64,000 bases of DNA from Pirellula sp. SH-Sr6A (lineage in GTDB: Bacteria; Planctomycetota; Planctomycetia; Pirellulales; Pirellulaceae). A program made the translations under genes and the position numbers. Location of the stretch: the NCBI RefSeq assembly GCF_001610875.1, contig NZ_CP011272.1, positions 124,001 to 188,000 on the forward strand, written 5' to 3'. Below, one piece after another: positions 47,202-56,633 of the stretch (within the stretch, counting starts at the first letter, position 1; every line of letters starts with the position of its first letter). Under the pieces are notes generated by a model. The model was not told where the DNA came from, made no database searches, and was given only the letters and a program-made list of their open reading frames with translations.

Positions 47202-49844
47202 ATGTTTCAAGATGATGAACTCATTCAGGACTTCGTAGTCGAGAGCAGCTCGCACTTAGCGGATATTGAAAGCCAGTTGTTGGAGATTGAGGCCGCTGGC
47301 GACAACATTGACATCGAGCTGGTCAATACCGTCTTTCGCGCCATTCACTCTGTAAAGGGCGCCGCTGGTTTCTTGAGTTTGGCAGTGATCAACTCGCTCG
47401 CTCACAGTCTTGAAAATGTTCTGAACATGATTCGCAACCGCGAACTGGTCATGAACAAGCGAATCGTGAATACGCTCCTTCGCGCTTCGGATCAGCTTCG
47501 ATCATTGGTTGAACATGTCGAGTCGAGCAACGAAGTCGACGTGGGAAATCTGATTGAAGAATTGGATCGTATCCACCGCGGCGAAATGGAACTAGGAGAT
47601 TCCGACGCTTTCGAAATGCTCGAAGAGTTGGTCGAAGAAGAGATGGCCTTGGAAGATAACGTTCCGGATATCGAATCGCAGCACGAGGAGATTATGAAAA
47701 ACGTAGAAATTGCAGCCGCATTGCCCACGAAGGCACAAGCCGATCCCAAAACCGTAGCCGGCAGCACTTCTAAACCGAAAGCTACCGACTCCATCGTGCG
47801 TGTGAATGTCGCCGTCCTCGACCGACTCATGAACCTTGCTGGCGAACTGGTCCTCAGTCGAAACCAGCTCCTCGCCGCTGTGATTCGAGGTGGCAGAGAA
47901 GGTCTCGACACCGTAGCGGCTCGCGTCGATCAAGTCACCAGCGAGCTCCAAGAAACGATCATGCAAACACGCATGCAACCGATTGGAACGGTCTTCAATC
48001 GCTTCCCACGCGTTGTCCGAGATCTGAGCAGCAAACTTGGAAAAGAATGCGACTTGATCATCGAAGGGAACGAAGTGGAAGTAGACAAGACCATCGTCGA
48101 AGCGATGGGAGACCCGCTCACCCACTTGGTTCGAAACAGTATTGACCATGGCATCGAATCACCCGGAAAAAGAGCTACGGCTAGCAAACGCCCGATTGGA
48201 ACGGTTCGGTTGCATGCCTTCCACCAAGCAGGGAAGGTCTGCATTCGGATCGAAGACGACGGCGCGGGAATGGATCCAGTCAAACTCAAGACGAAGGCTG
48301 TAGAGAAAGGGGTCATCGGGGCTGAACAAGCGGCAGTGATGACCGACAGCGAAGCGCTTCGCCTCATCTTCGCACCGGGATTCTCCACGGCAGCAGAAAT
48401 CACCGATGTCTCAGGGCGTGGAGTCGGAATGGATGTGGTGAAAACGAACATCGAGCAATTGGGCGGTACTGTCGATGTGGAAAGCGAACTCGGGGTCGGT
48501 TCCGCGATCCATATCACGCTGCCGTTAACCCTAGCCATCGTCCCGTCGATGATTGTCAGCTGCGGTGGCGAGCGGTATGCGATCCCCCAAGCAAATATTG
48601 CCGAACTAGTGCGCGTCCCTGGTGCGGAAGTTGAGGAAAAGATCGGGAGAATCCATGGCGCAGAAGTTCTGCGATTGCGTGGCGCCCTCCTTCCTCTGAT
48701 CCGCCTCGATGAAGCTCTAGGAGTCGTGCGTCCTGACGACTATCAATCGGAATCCCACGCAACCAGCATTCTCGTGCTGGAAACTGGGCAGATGCGATAC
48801 GGACTGGTTGTCGACACCCTCCACGACAACGAAGAAATCGTGGTAAAGCCTTTGGGTAAACATGTCCGCGATCTTGGGTATTTGGCAGGCGCTACGATTC
48901 TGGGGGACGGATACGTCGCACTGATTCTCGATGCCGTGGGAATCGCCATGCACTGCAACCTTCGCAACGTGGACTCGGTCCTCGCCAGCGAACAAAAAGA
49001 AAGCAAAGTGGCGTCCGAAGTTCACCGATTGCTGCTGTTCGCAAATCATCCGGACGATCAATTTGCCATCCCGATGGCTATGGTAGCCAGAATCGAACGC
49101 ATTCGGGCATCCGAGATTCGCGTGGTAGGCGGGCAAAACATTCTCGTGTATCGCGGAGCATCGCTCCCCATACTGCGACTCGAACAGAACATCTCGGCGT
49201 TGTATCCGGATAAAGAAGAACAGAACTTGTTTGTGATCATCTTCAAAATCCAAGACCGAGAGATCGGGCTGGCCGCACCAACCCTTCGAGATATTCGCGA
49301 TATCGAAATGCTGATCGATTCGAAAACGCTCCGAGAGCCCGGTGTTCTCGGAACGGTTATCGTCGACGACTCCCCGACCCGAGTTCTGGATCTCATCGAG
49401 CTAGTCCGAATTCGCTATGCAGATTGGTTCCAATCCGAACCGTCCACCCAAACCGGAAAGTCCATCCAGCCCCCCTCGGTGTTGCTCGCGGAAGATTCCG
49501 ATTTCTTCCGAAATCACGTGACACGAACTCTCGAAAGCGAAGGAATAAAGGTCGTGGGTGCGGTCGATGGACTAGATGCCTGGGAAAGTCTCCAATCCAT
49601 GGTAAATGAGATCGATGTGATTGTCACAGACATCGAAATGCCCCGCATGAATGGACTTGATTTTGCCAAAGCGGTGAGAGCGGATGACGCCACATCCCGA
49701 TTGCCGATCATCGCCCTGACCAGCCTCGCAGGAGATGATGATCGAGATCGTGGTACCAAGGCCGGTATCAACGAATACCAAGTGAAAATGGATCCCGCGC
49801 GTCTGATCGATGCTGTGAAGCGTCTAGCAGCGGCATCAGTCTAA
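47202..49844 (+). CDS. cheA: CheA-type hybrid histidine kinase with two CheW-like domains and a receiver
   Basis: The protein is about 880 residues from ATG 47202, which follows a GGGGGG ribosome-binding site; an upstream TTG (47187) is less likely. Domains in order: Hpt with phosphoacceptor His49 (AIHSVKGAAGFL); an acidic linker (about 115-200) that lacks an obvious CheY-binding P2 domain; the dimerisation helices (about 205-265, VRVNVAVLDRLMNLAGELVL); the ATPase domain with N-box LVRNSIDHGIE (about 306) and G-boxes DDGAGMD and SGRGVGMDVV; two consecutive CheW/P5-like domains (about 440-585 and 600-745); and a receiver with Asp810 in VTDIEMPRMNG. It phosphorylates CheY and CheB under control of chemoreceptors. 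No receptor gene is in the window. Confidence 0.95.
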   Translation: MFQDDELIQDFVVESSSHLADIESQLLEIEAAGDNIDIELVNTVFRAIHSVKGAAGFLSLAVINSLAHSLENVLNMIRNRELVMNKRIVNTLLRASDQLRSLVEHVESSNEVDVGNLIEELDRIHRGEMELGDSDAFEMLEELVEEEMALEDNVPDIESQHEEIMKNVEIAAALPTKAQADPKTVAGSTSKPKATDSIVRVNVAVLDRLMNLAGELVLSRNQLLAAVIRGGREGLDTVAARVDQVTSELQETIMQTRMQPIGTVFNRFPRVVRDLSSKLGKECDLIIEGNEVEVDKTIVEAMGDPLTHLVRNSIDHGIESPGKRATASKRPIGTVRLHAFHQAGKVCIRIEDDGAGMDPVKLKTKAVEKGVIGAEQAAVMTDSEALRLIFAPGFSTAAEITDVSGRGVGMDVVKTNIEQLGGTVDVESELGVGSAIHITLPLTLAIVPSMIVSCGGERYAIPQANIAELVRVPGAEVEEKIGRIHGAEVLRLRGALLPLIRLDEALGVVRPDDYQSESHATSILVLETGQMRYGLVVDTLHDNEEIVVKPLGKHVRDLGYLAGATILGDGYVALILDAVGIAMHCNLRNVDSVLASEQKESKVASEVHRLLLFANHPDDQFAIPMAMVARIERIRASEIRVVGGQNILVYRGASLPILRLEQNISALYPDKEEQNLFVIIFKIQDREIGLAAPTLRDIRDIEMLIDSKTLREPGVLGTVIVDDSPTRVLDLIELVRIRYADWFQSEPSTQTGKSIQPPSVLLAEDSDFFRNHVTRTLESEGIKVVGAVDGLDAWESLQSMVNEIDVIVTDIEMPRMNGLDFAKAVRADDATSRLPIIALTSLAGDDDRDRGTKAGINEYQVKMDPARLIDAVKRLAAASV

Positions 49845-49886
49845 GGTTCTTATTGCGTGCCAACAAAGGTCGCCGACGAGGTAATC

Positions 49887-50360
49887 ATGAACAATCCCAT
49901 CCTATCCAGCTCCAAAGCCGTTCAGTACACGACATTCTTCTGCAACCGGGCCGTCCTCGGCTTGGATATCTCCTACGTGCAAGAGATCAATCGAACCGTC
50001 AACTTAACACGTGTTCCACTCTCGCCACCTTGCGTTCGAGGAGTGATGAATTTGCGAGGTGAAGTCGTGACCATGCTGGACCTGAGAATCCTAATGGGTC
50101 TACCTGCGGGTGAGCCATCCAAGCTTTCTCGGAACCTGATCCTGAAATACGAAGGAGAGGTTTTTGGGCTCTGGGTGGATGGGGTCGCCGATATTCTCAC
50201 GATCGAAAATGCGCACATTGCACCGCCACCCTCGAATCTCTCGATGACGGAATCGCGACTGATTCGAGGCGTCTATCAATCGGAAAAAGGGCTGGTGATG
50301 CTGATCGAACCGAAGGAGTTGCTCAACACCTCCCTCAACATGGCTCGCAGCGCCGCCTAA
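49887..50360 (+). CDS. cheW: CheW coupling protein
   Basis: The protein has one CheW domain (about 157 residues): LGLDISYVQEINRTVNLTRV, PPCVRGVMNLRGEVVTMLDL and VFGLWVDGVADILTI. ATG 49887 follows a GAGGT ribosome-binding site; 49857 is an alternative in the same frame. CheW links CheA to chemoreceptor tips. It lies 42 bp after cheA in the same operon. Confidence 0.95.
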   Translation: MNNPILSSSKAVQYTTFFCNRAVLGLDISYVQEINRTVNLTRVPLSPPCVRGVMNLRGEVVTMLDLRILMGLPAGEPSKLSRNLILKYEGEVFGLWVDGVADILTIENAHIAPPPSNLSMTESRLIRGVYQSEKGLVMLIEPKELLNTSLNMARSAA

Positions 50361-50391
50361 CCCGACCACTAACCTACCTGGATCTCGCCTC

Positions 50392-51546
50392 ATGAAGCAA
50401 TTGTCTGCCGCTACCGGCGCGCCCATCCGTGTTCTCGTTACCGATGACTCGCCCATCTATCGCAGACTTATCAGCGACGCGCTGACCAAACTCCCAAACG
50501 TCGAGGTGGTTGGTACTTCCTTCGACGGAGAAGATTGCCTGCGCATGCTGGAAAAACTCAAACCCCACTTTGTGACACTTGATATCAACATGCCTCGTCG
50601 CGATGGTCTGTCAACTCTCGAGGAGATCCGAAAACGGGGACTCGATACGCATGTGGTTATGGTGAGCTCCCCAACACCCCAAAGCGCGGAACAGACCATG
50701 CGAGCCCTGCGCAACGGCGCCCTCGATATGATCTTTAAACCGGAAGGAGACGACATCCAATCGAATCGAAAGTCCCTGGAAATGCAACTGTTCCAACAAG
50801 TTGAAACGGTGCGAAGTCTCGCGAAGAGCGCTCTCGTACGTTCCAATCAAACCAGGATTAACACGGTCGTCCGCTCGACTTTGCCCGGCCCGACGCGGGA
50901 ACCAAACAGATCGATGCACCATGTTGAACCCCGTCCGATCCACTCGCAAAGCGTGACACGCAAAGGGATTTTTGAGTGCCTTTGTATTGGGATCTCCACC
51001 GGCGGTCCCGCCGCGCTTGGAGTCGTCCTACCCGGGTTGCCTGCCAAATTTCCGGTTCCTATCTTCATCGTCCAGCATATGCCTGCGATGTTCACGAAGA
51101 GCCTTGCTGAACATCTCGCTCAGCTCTGCTCGATCCGCGTTTCCGAGGCAGTTCATGGAGAACGCCCCGAGCCAGGACACGCCTACATTGCCCCAGGCGG
51201 AAAGCAGATGAAGATTGTGAAGTCGGGTGGAATGCCTCGCATCGAAATCACCGATGAAGAATACGACTCTCCGAGCAAACCGAGCGTCGATTGCCTCTTC
51301 GAATCCGTTCATTCCGTCTTCGGAAAGAGCACGCTGGCCCTCATCATGACGGGCATGGGATGCGATGGATTGCGAGCATCCCGAATGCTTCATTCAGCCG
51401 GGGCTCATATCATCGCCCAATCCGCGGACACATGCGTCGTCTACGGAATGCCCAGGCAAATTGTCGACAATCACTTAGCCTCCGAAGTGGTTCCTTTACC
51501 AATGATGGCTACAAGAATTGGCGAACTGCTGAGAGATAGAAAATGA
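50392..51546 (+). CDS. cheB: Chemotaxis protein-glutamate methylesterase
   Basis: The 384-residue protein has an N-terminal receiver (phosphoacceptor Asp64 in VTLDINMPRRDG) and a C-terminal esterase domain with the catalytic triad Ser202 (GISTGGP), His229 (VQHMP) and Asp325 (TGMGCDG). The linker is rich in Ser, Pro and Arg (about residues 145-185). It removes methyl groups from receptor glutamates, and deamidates glutamines, when phosphorylated by CheA. It lies 31 bp after cheW and overlaps cheR by 4 bp (ATGA). Confidence 0.95.
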   Translation: MKQLSAATGAPIRVLVTDDSPIYRRLISDALTKLPNVEVVGTSFDGEDCLRMLEKLKPHFVTLDINMPRRDGLSTLEEIRKRGLDTHVVMVSSPTPQSAEQTMRALRNGALDMIFKPEGDDIQSNRKSLEMQLFQQVETVRSLAKSALVRSNQTRINTVVRSTLPGPTREPNRSMHHVEPRPIHSQSVTRKGIFECLCIGISTGGPAALGVVLPGLPAKFPVPIFIVQHMPAMFTKSLAEHLAQLCSIRVSEAVHGERPEPGHAYIAPGGKQMKIVKSGGMPRIEITDEEYDSPSKPSVDCLFESVHSVFGKSTLALIMTGMGCDGLRASRMLHSAGAHIIAQSADTCVVYGMPRQIVDNHLASEVVPLPMMATRIGELLRDRK

Positions 51547-52544
51547 ACGCGTTAACATCCACGCAAATCAAAATTGTCTTTGACTATGTCGAGGAACTCT
51601 GCGGTATCGCGCTCGAGGAATCCAAGGCCTATTTGATCGACGTTCGCTTCGCCAGCTTGATCAAACGATTCCAAGCTAACTCTGTAATCGATTTGATCGA
51701 CAAAGCGAAGCAAAGCCAAGGCGAAGCGATTCGTCGAGCGATGATCGAAGCGATCACAACCCGCGAAACCCATTTCTTTCGAGACACGAGTATCTTCGAT
51801 GCTCTCCAATTCAAAGCTCTTCCGGAGCTGTTGGATCGCAAGCAGAAACGGAATTCGAACAAACTCCGTATTTGGTCAGCCGCAGCAAGCTCAGGGCAAG
51901 AGGCTTGCTCGGTCGGCATGGTACTCCACGAAATGATCCCTGACATCGCTCGGTGGGATATTCAGATTCTCGGAACTGACATTTCTCAAGAGGCTTTAGC
52001 GAAAGGCAGAAAAGGAATCTACTCGCGACTGGATATCGAACGCGGACTTCCGGCTCACTTCGTCGGGAAATACATGAAGCCCCATCCAGAGGGGTATCGC
52101 GTCGCCGATTCCATCCTGCGACTGATCCGCTATCAAGAATTAAACCTTCTGCATCCGTTTCAATTCCAGGAACCCTTCGACATTATCTTCTGCCGAAACG
52201 TCGCTATTTACTTTGAAAAGCGTGTAAAAATCGATCTGTTTCGGAGAATGCTCCCGATCTTGCAGAAGGACGGTTATCTGTTTGTGGGAGTCTCGGAATC
52301 ACTCTTCGATTGCGGACCAGAATTCAAACCCCAGTCCCACTGCCGCGGTGCGTTTTATCAACCCCATCTCACGATGCAATCGCTACAGCCATCCTCCGCT
52401 TCGCCTGAGGTGAGAAGCGCCGCAGCGATTCCTTCCAGCCGACCAACCCGGTTGCCGAATCTTCCTTCCACACCATCGAAAATTCCTCCCCCCGTTAGAA
52501 CTGGGACAGGAACTGGCTTCGGAACTGGAACGGTAACCCGATGA
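51543..52544 (+). CDS. cheR: Chemotaxis protein methyltransferase
   Basis: The 333-residue protein has an N-terminal helical domain (about 1-85) with FRDTSIFDALQFKALPELLD, then the SAM-binding core with WSAAASSGQEACSVGMVLHE, LGTDISQEAL and DIIFCRNVAIYF. These are standard CheR motifs. The C-terminal 55 residues are low-complexity (Pro, Ser, Gly, Thr). It methylates receptor glutamates, opposing CheB. The start overlaps the cheB stop and its own stop overlaps the next gene. Confidence 0.94.
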   Translation: MNALTSTQIKIVFDYVEELCGIALEESKAYLIDVRFASLIKRFQANSVIDLIDKAKQSQGEAIRRAMIEAITTRETHFFRDTSIFDALQFKALPELLDRKQKRNSNKLRIWSAAASSGQEACSVGMVLHEMIPDIARWDIQILGTDISQEALAKGRKGIYSRLDIERGLPAHFVGKYMKPHPEGYRVADSILRLIRYQELNLLHPFQFQEPFDIIFCRNVAIYFEKRVKIDLFRRMLPILQKDGYLFVGVSESLFDCGPEFKPQSHCRGAFYQPHLTMQSLQPSSASPEVRSAAAIPSSRPTRLPNLPSTPSKIPPPVRTGTGTGFGTGTVTR

Positions 52545-52855
52545 TCAAAACAGACCTGCCTTGCCGCCCTGTTTCATTGTGTCTCGTTGCGGCCTTCGCG
52601 TGGGCAGCACTGGCACTCTCTGGCTTCGCAACCGAACCGCCTCGCGAAGCCTTGTGGGGAACAGCAACGCTACACTATGAAGTTCTCAGCCAACCGTCGA
52701 GCCATCACCACGAAGTCAAACCTCGCACCGAAGCGCCCCAAACCATCCGCCCCGTGAAACCTTACGCTTACGGATGGTTCGGACCTTCACCCAACAAACA
52801 TTGGTATCGGCAGTTCGGTCATCAAAACAGCTACACCCAGTACTCTCTGCGGTAA
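52541..52855 (+). CDS. Small secreted protein of the chemotaxis operon
   Basis: The 104-residue protein has an N-terminal signal peptide (PVSLCLVAAFAWAALALSGF) and a His-rich middle. The C-terminal part reads KPYAYGWFGPSPNKHWYRQF followed by GHQNSYTQYSLR, a short Tyr/Trp-rich motif that I believe recurs in small planctomycete exported proteins (recollection, not tested). The ATG overlaps the cheR stop by 4 bp (ATGA), so it is co-translated with the chemotaxis genes. Its function is unknown; an envelope or surface role is possible. Confidence 0.7.
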   Translation: MIKTDLPCRPVSLCLVAAFAWAALALSGFATEPPREALWGTATLHYEVLSQPSSHHHEVKPRTEAPQTIRPVKPYAYGWFGPSPNKHWYRQFGHQNSYTQYSLR

Positions 52856-52933
52856 CGAACAGCTCGCCATAACCTTAGGGTCATGGGCGAACCGTACGCA
52901 GCTCCCTGGGTCCGTGCGCGGCCTGACTCCAAA

Positions 52934-55900
52934 CTATTTCGCTTTCTTGAAGACGCGGGCTCCTGCATCTCCTCGGTTCAACAAATAAGCCATCAAATCG
53001 AGGACTTCATCTTCGTTGAGCTCTTTGAGGAGATCCTTCGGCATGACGGAGACGGAAGAGGTCTTCTGGCCGGTGATTTCGCTCTTAGCAATCGTCTGGG
53101 TCTTGGTGGAATCCTCCGGATCGGTGAGTACCAACAATTCGGTCTCCGACTCCGAAAGAATTCGGCCACTGATATTTCCATCTTCGGTGCTAAGGACGAC
53201 GGTTTTGTACTGATCGGAGATCACTTTGCTCGGATCGAGAATCGCTTCGGCTAAGTCGCGAGGACTGAATCGCCCAGCGACTTGCGTCAAATCGGGACCG
53301 GTTGCTCCCCCTTCTCCTGCAAAACGATGGCACACGACACATCGAGCGGCAGCGTACATCTTCTTCCCATTCTCGAAATCACGTTCCTGCATCCCTCGCT
53401 CGGTCAAAGCGACGACACCGTCGAGCGTGTACTCTTTGCCCGGTCCCTTGGCCTTTGGGATCTCCTTCGCCACAAACGCCGGAGCTCGCAGCCCCAAGGC
53501 TTCAATCGCCAATCTCTCGGTATCACTGCAGCCTGCGTACGCATCGTTACTGATATTGGTCAAGAACTTTTGGTAGCTGTTTCCGCCACTCCAACGTTGC
53601 GCCTTTTGAAACCATTCAAAGTACGCTCGTCGTAAAGATGGGGTCCATCCGGTTTTGTGTTCTCGAAGAACAAACGCATAGTGCATTTGCTGAAGGTCAG
53701 GCTGATTGGCCAACATCGACGCAATCGATGAACCATACCCTCGGTTTCGCTCCAAGAGTTCTTTACCAACGTCCACGCCTAGGTTTGATTTCTGACTGAG
53801 CAACGGGACAAACATCGCTGGTGCTCTCGGCGAGTCCAACGCGACGAGCAATGCGCACAACTCGCGATGGATTCGGTCCTCGGAAGGAACAAAAAACGAT
53901 TCCAGTTTCTTGGTCCAAGCTTCCTGAACCTCTCCACCCGGCAACCCGAGGCGTATCAGGACGACCTCCAGGGTGCGAAGAAAATCCTTCTGCTGTGCTG
54001 GACTCATCTTTCCCCATTCTAGTTGCTGGAGCGTGGAATGAATGTCGCTTCGAAGCGACGCTGCACCGGATCGCGCGGCTCCCAAACAGGCTTGTATCAC
54101 GCCATCGACGGACGTTGCTCGCGACGCCTTACCCCACCAAGTAGCGGCGTCGACGCGCTCGAGCGCCACGCGCGCAGCGTACCGAATGGTGGGATCGCGG
54201 TGGCTCAAGTGCTCTACTAAATACTCGACAGGAAAAGCCTCACCCGAACGCGGCTCCCGATGCCACGTTTCGATATCACGGCGAATCTTGCGAAGCTCCG
54301 CTCCGGCTTCGGAACGGGGATCCGATGGACTCGTTGATTCCGTTCCGACATAGGTGACGCGGTACAGCTCCGACTGCGTCCCGCGCCCTCCCACGGTGAA
54401 ATAAAGCGCGCCGTCCTTGCCGACGACAGCATCGGTCAAAGGCAATGGGGATCGCGAAAGGAATTCTTCCTTCGTCGCGCGATAGCTCGATCCATCCGGT
54501 TCCATGTGAATGGCGTAAATCGTTCCAAACGTCCAATCGCAGAGATAGAGAGCTCGCTGATAACGCTCTGGAAATTTAGCACCATAACCAAATGTTACAC
54601 CGACCGGTGAGCCAGGGCCGATGTCGACCAAGGAAGGTAGACTATCGACAAAATCGGTGGGCCAGCACGCAGTACCGCTTCGCCAGCCAAACTCGCTCCC
54701 GGATGTCGCGTGAACCACGCGTGTCGGACGATACCACGGCGTACCCATGTCCCATTCCATGTCGGAATCATAGACAAACATATCCCCCTCTGCGTTGAAG
54801 TCGAAATCGTATTGATTTCGGTACCCCACGCTGAGAATCTCCCACGATTTCCCATCGGGATCGCATTGGGCCATCCATCCCCCTGGGGCATAAATCCCCG
54901 TCGCATGACCATTGGCATCCCATTGCCGCGTGGAGAGAACATCTTCATCCCAAGTCGGCGCGATGCGACTGGTCATATTGTTTGGCAAGGAAGCGCGAAG
55001 TGGCTCTTCGCGAATTCCGCCCATCCGTGCGACAGGAGATTGAAGAATCCGATCGGCGGGAAGAAGCGTGTGATTCCCTGCTGCGACGACAATCGACTTT
55101 CCATCCGGTGAGAGCCGCAATGCGTGAGGACCATGCTCCCCGCCTCCTCGAAACGTCGCGAGCTGCGTCTTTTCGTCATACTGATCATCCCCATCCGTGT
55201 CTCGCAGTCGGTAGAGTCCGCTACCTTTTCCATTCAAGGACACATACAGGCTGTCGAAGGCAAACAGCAGGCCCTGTGCCGATGTGATATCGACGGCGAG
55301 CTTCTCAATGCGCGTCGGCTCGCTTGACCCTATTGGCGATGGAGTGATCCGTACCAAGCCCTTCTCCCCCTGATCGCTCGCAATGATCCTACCCTTTGGA
55401 TCCAGCGTGATACAAACCCAGGATCCCAGTTCCTCTCGAGGTACGGTGAAGAGTCGCTCCACCTGAAATCCAGGTGGAATTTGAAAGTCCCGTTGCGAGG
55501 CCCCTCCCGCACGGTCGAGCACTCGCCTCCAAGGCCCTTCACCGTAGGCGGAAACAATCTTCAGTTTCCCTTCTTTTCCCTCTAACGTGGCGACCGTCCA
55601 GCTCTCATCCGACGCAATCGATTTCAGAGACTGCTTCGAATCGATCAAACCGAGCTTGCACACAAAACCCGAAATGCCACCCGCATTCGCGACGGTCGCT
55701 TCGATACGGTTTTCCCCGGGGGCGAGGAACTTGGAGATATCCTTCTCCAATGGGACTTCCCAGCTGTCGCTCTGCCCCACGGCATTGCCATTGATTCGGA
55801 TCGATACGATATTGTCGCAGGAGGCAATGACGTATCCCTGGGTCCCCTCGGTCACAGAAAAAGTCTTGCTTAACACATACTTTCCGTCTTGATTCTCGCC

Positions 55901-56086
55901 CCATATCCACTTCGGTGCACTCCCGTGTTTCAGGATCGCGTCGATGTCGATGGATTTGCTGGAGGGACCATCCTGATTGCTCGCCGCGATCTCTGGACGT
56001 GCGGAATAGGACTGCGCCGAGACTAGGTTTCCATGGAAACCAACCAACGAAAGCAAAGCGAGACGAAAAAGAGCTCTTTTTGACAT
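52934..56086 (-). CDS. Large PVC-type c-type cytochrome protein with beta-propeller and HEAT-like repeats
   Basis: The protein is about 1050 residues from ATG 56086 (MSKRALFRLALLSLVGFHGN, a signal peptide); upstream in-frame codons to 56140 lack a signal-like sequence. After the signal, a galactose-binding-like domain (about 40-190, KYVLSKTFSV, DNIVSIRINGNAVGQSDSWE) is followed by a propeller resembling glucose/sorbosone dehydrogenases (about 205-600, GFQVERLFTVPREELGSWVC, GPHALRLSPDGKSIVVAAGN), then HEAT-like helices (about 620-880) and a single haem c domain with CVVCH (about residue 922) in ARCVVCHRFAGEGGATGPDL. Such proteins are abundant in planctomycetes and are presumed to oxidise sugars or alcohols outside the cytoplasm. 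The substrate is unknown. A paralogue lies at 60678-64000. Confidence 0.9.
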   Translation of the reverse strand: MSKRALFRLALLSLVGFHGNLVSAQSYSARPEIAASNQDGPSSKSIDIDAILKHGSAPKWIWGENQDGKYVLSKTFSVTEGTQGYVIASCDNIVSIRINGNAVGQSDSWEVPLEKDISKFLAPGENRIEATVANAGGISGFVCKLGLIDSKQSLKSIASDESWTVATLEGKEGKLKIVSAYGEGPWRRVLDRAGGASQRDFQIPPGFQVERLFTVPREELGSWVCITLDPKGRIIASDQGEKGLVRITPSPIGSSEPTRIEKLAVDITSAQGLLFAFDSLYVSLNGKGSGLYRLRDTDGDDQYDEKTQLATFRGGGEHGPHALRLSPDGKSIVVAAGNHTLLPADRILQSPVARMGGIREEPLRASLPNNMTSRIAPTWDEDVLSTRQWDANGHATGIYAPGGWMAQCDPDGKSWEILSVGYRNQYDFDFNAEGDMFVYDSDMEWDMGTPWYRPTRVVHATSGSEFGWRSGTACWPTDFVDSLPSLVDIGPGSPVGVTFGYGAKFPERYQRALYLCDWTFGTIYAIHMEPDGSSYRATKEEFLSRSPLPLTDAVVGKDGALYFTVGGRGTQSELYRVTYVGTESTSPSDPRSEAGAELRKIRRDIETWHREPRSGEAFPVEYLVEHLSHRDPTIRYAARVALERVDAATWWGKASRATSVDGVIQACLGAARSGAASLRSDIHSTLQQLEWGKMSPAQQKDFLRTLEVVLIRLGLPGGEVQEAWTKKLESFFVPSEDRIHRELCALLVALDSPRAPAMFVPLLSQKSNLGVDVGKELLERNRGYGSSIASMLANQPDLQQMHYAFVLREHKTGWTPSLRRAYFEWFQKAQRWSGGNSYQKFLTNISNDAYAGCSDTERLAIEALGLRAPAFVAKEIPKAKGPGKEYTLDGVVALTERGMQERDFENGKKMYAAARCVVCHRFAGEGGATGPDLTQVAGRFSPRDLAEAILDPSKVISDQYKTVVLSTEDGNISGRILSESETELLVLTDPEDSTKTQTIAKSEITGQKTSSVSVMPKDLLKELNEDEVLDLMAYLLNRGDAGARVFKKAK

Positions 56087-56633
56087 GGAGGGAGATTGCA
56101 AGGGTGGGAGGGAGGCGAGGATAAACGGAGCGATTATCATAGCAAAAAGGGCGTTCGGTTTGGATAGGACACGCCGAGGCCGTGCGGCCTATGTCATTGA
56201 AGATTCGTCGTTCGATAACGAATGGGAGTGACCAATTTTGCGGTGCTGCTTCTTCTCGCAAAGGCGCCAAGACGCAAACCAGGGAGCGGGAGGGGTCTCG
56301 CCAAGGCGCCAAGACGCAAGGAAAGCGGAGGAGAGTTAGGTGAACCGATGAAAGAAGGGGCAATCAGAGTGGGTGAGTACGGCAGCGACGGACTTTTAAA
56401 CGATGAAAAAGAAATCTCGTTAGCCGCTCATCCTATCCCTCTCCCTCCCCAGTCTTGCGCCACTGCGCCTTAGAGAGCCCCCTTCCACCCCACTTCTGCG
56501 CCGTTGCGCCTTAGCGAGAAACCTCCCGCCCCTTGTTCTGCGCCGTTGCGCCTTGGCGAGAAACCTCCCGCCCCCTGTTCTGCGCCGTTGCGCCTTGGCG
56601 AGAACCTCCCTCTGCGCAATCGCGAGTCGCCAG
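56087..56633. repeat. Intergenic region with clustered GCGCC-type repeats in two orientations
   Basis: A gene-free stretch of about 550 bases. At 56256-56320 the motif TCGCMAAGGCGCCAAGACGC occurs twice. At 56450-56610 the inverse form, CTGCGCCGTTGCGCCTTRGC, occurs at least four times at intervals of about 45-50 bp, alternating with GAGAAACCTCCCGCCCC. The two clusters are roughly inverted copies of one repeat family. The repeat arms could form long hairpins. Similar GCGCCAAGACGC-like repeats occur in many bacterial genomes (recollection); their role is unknown. Confidence 0.8.
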
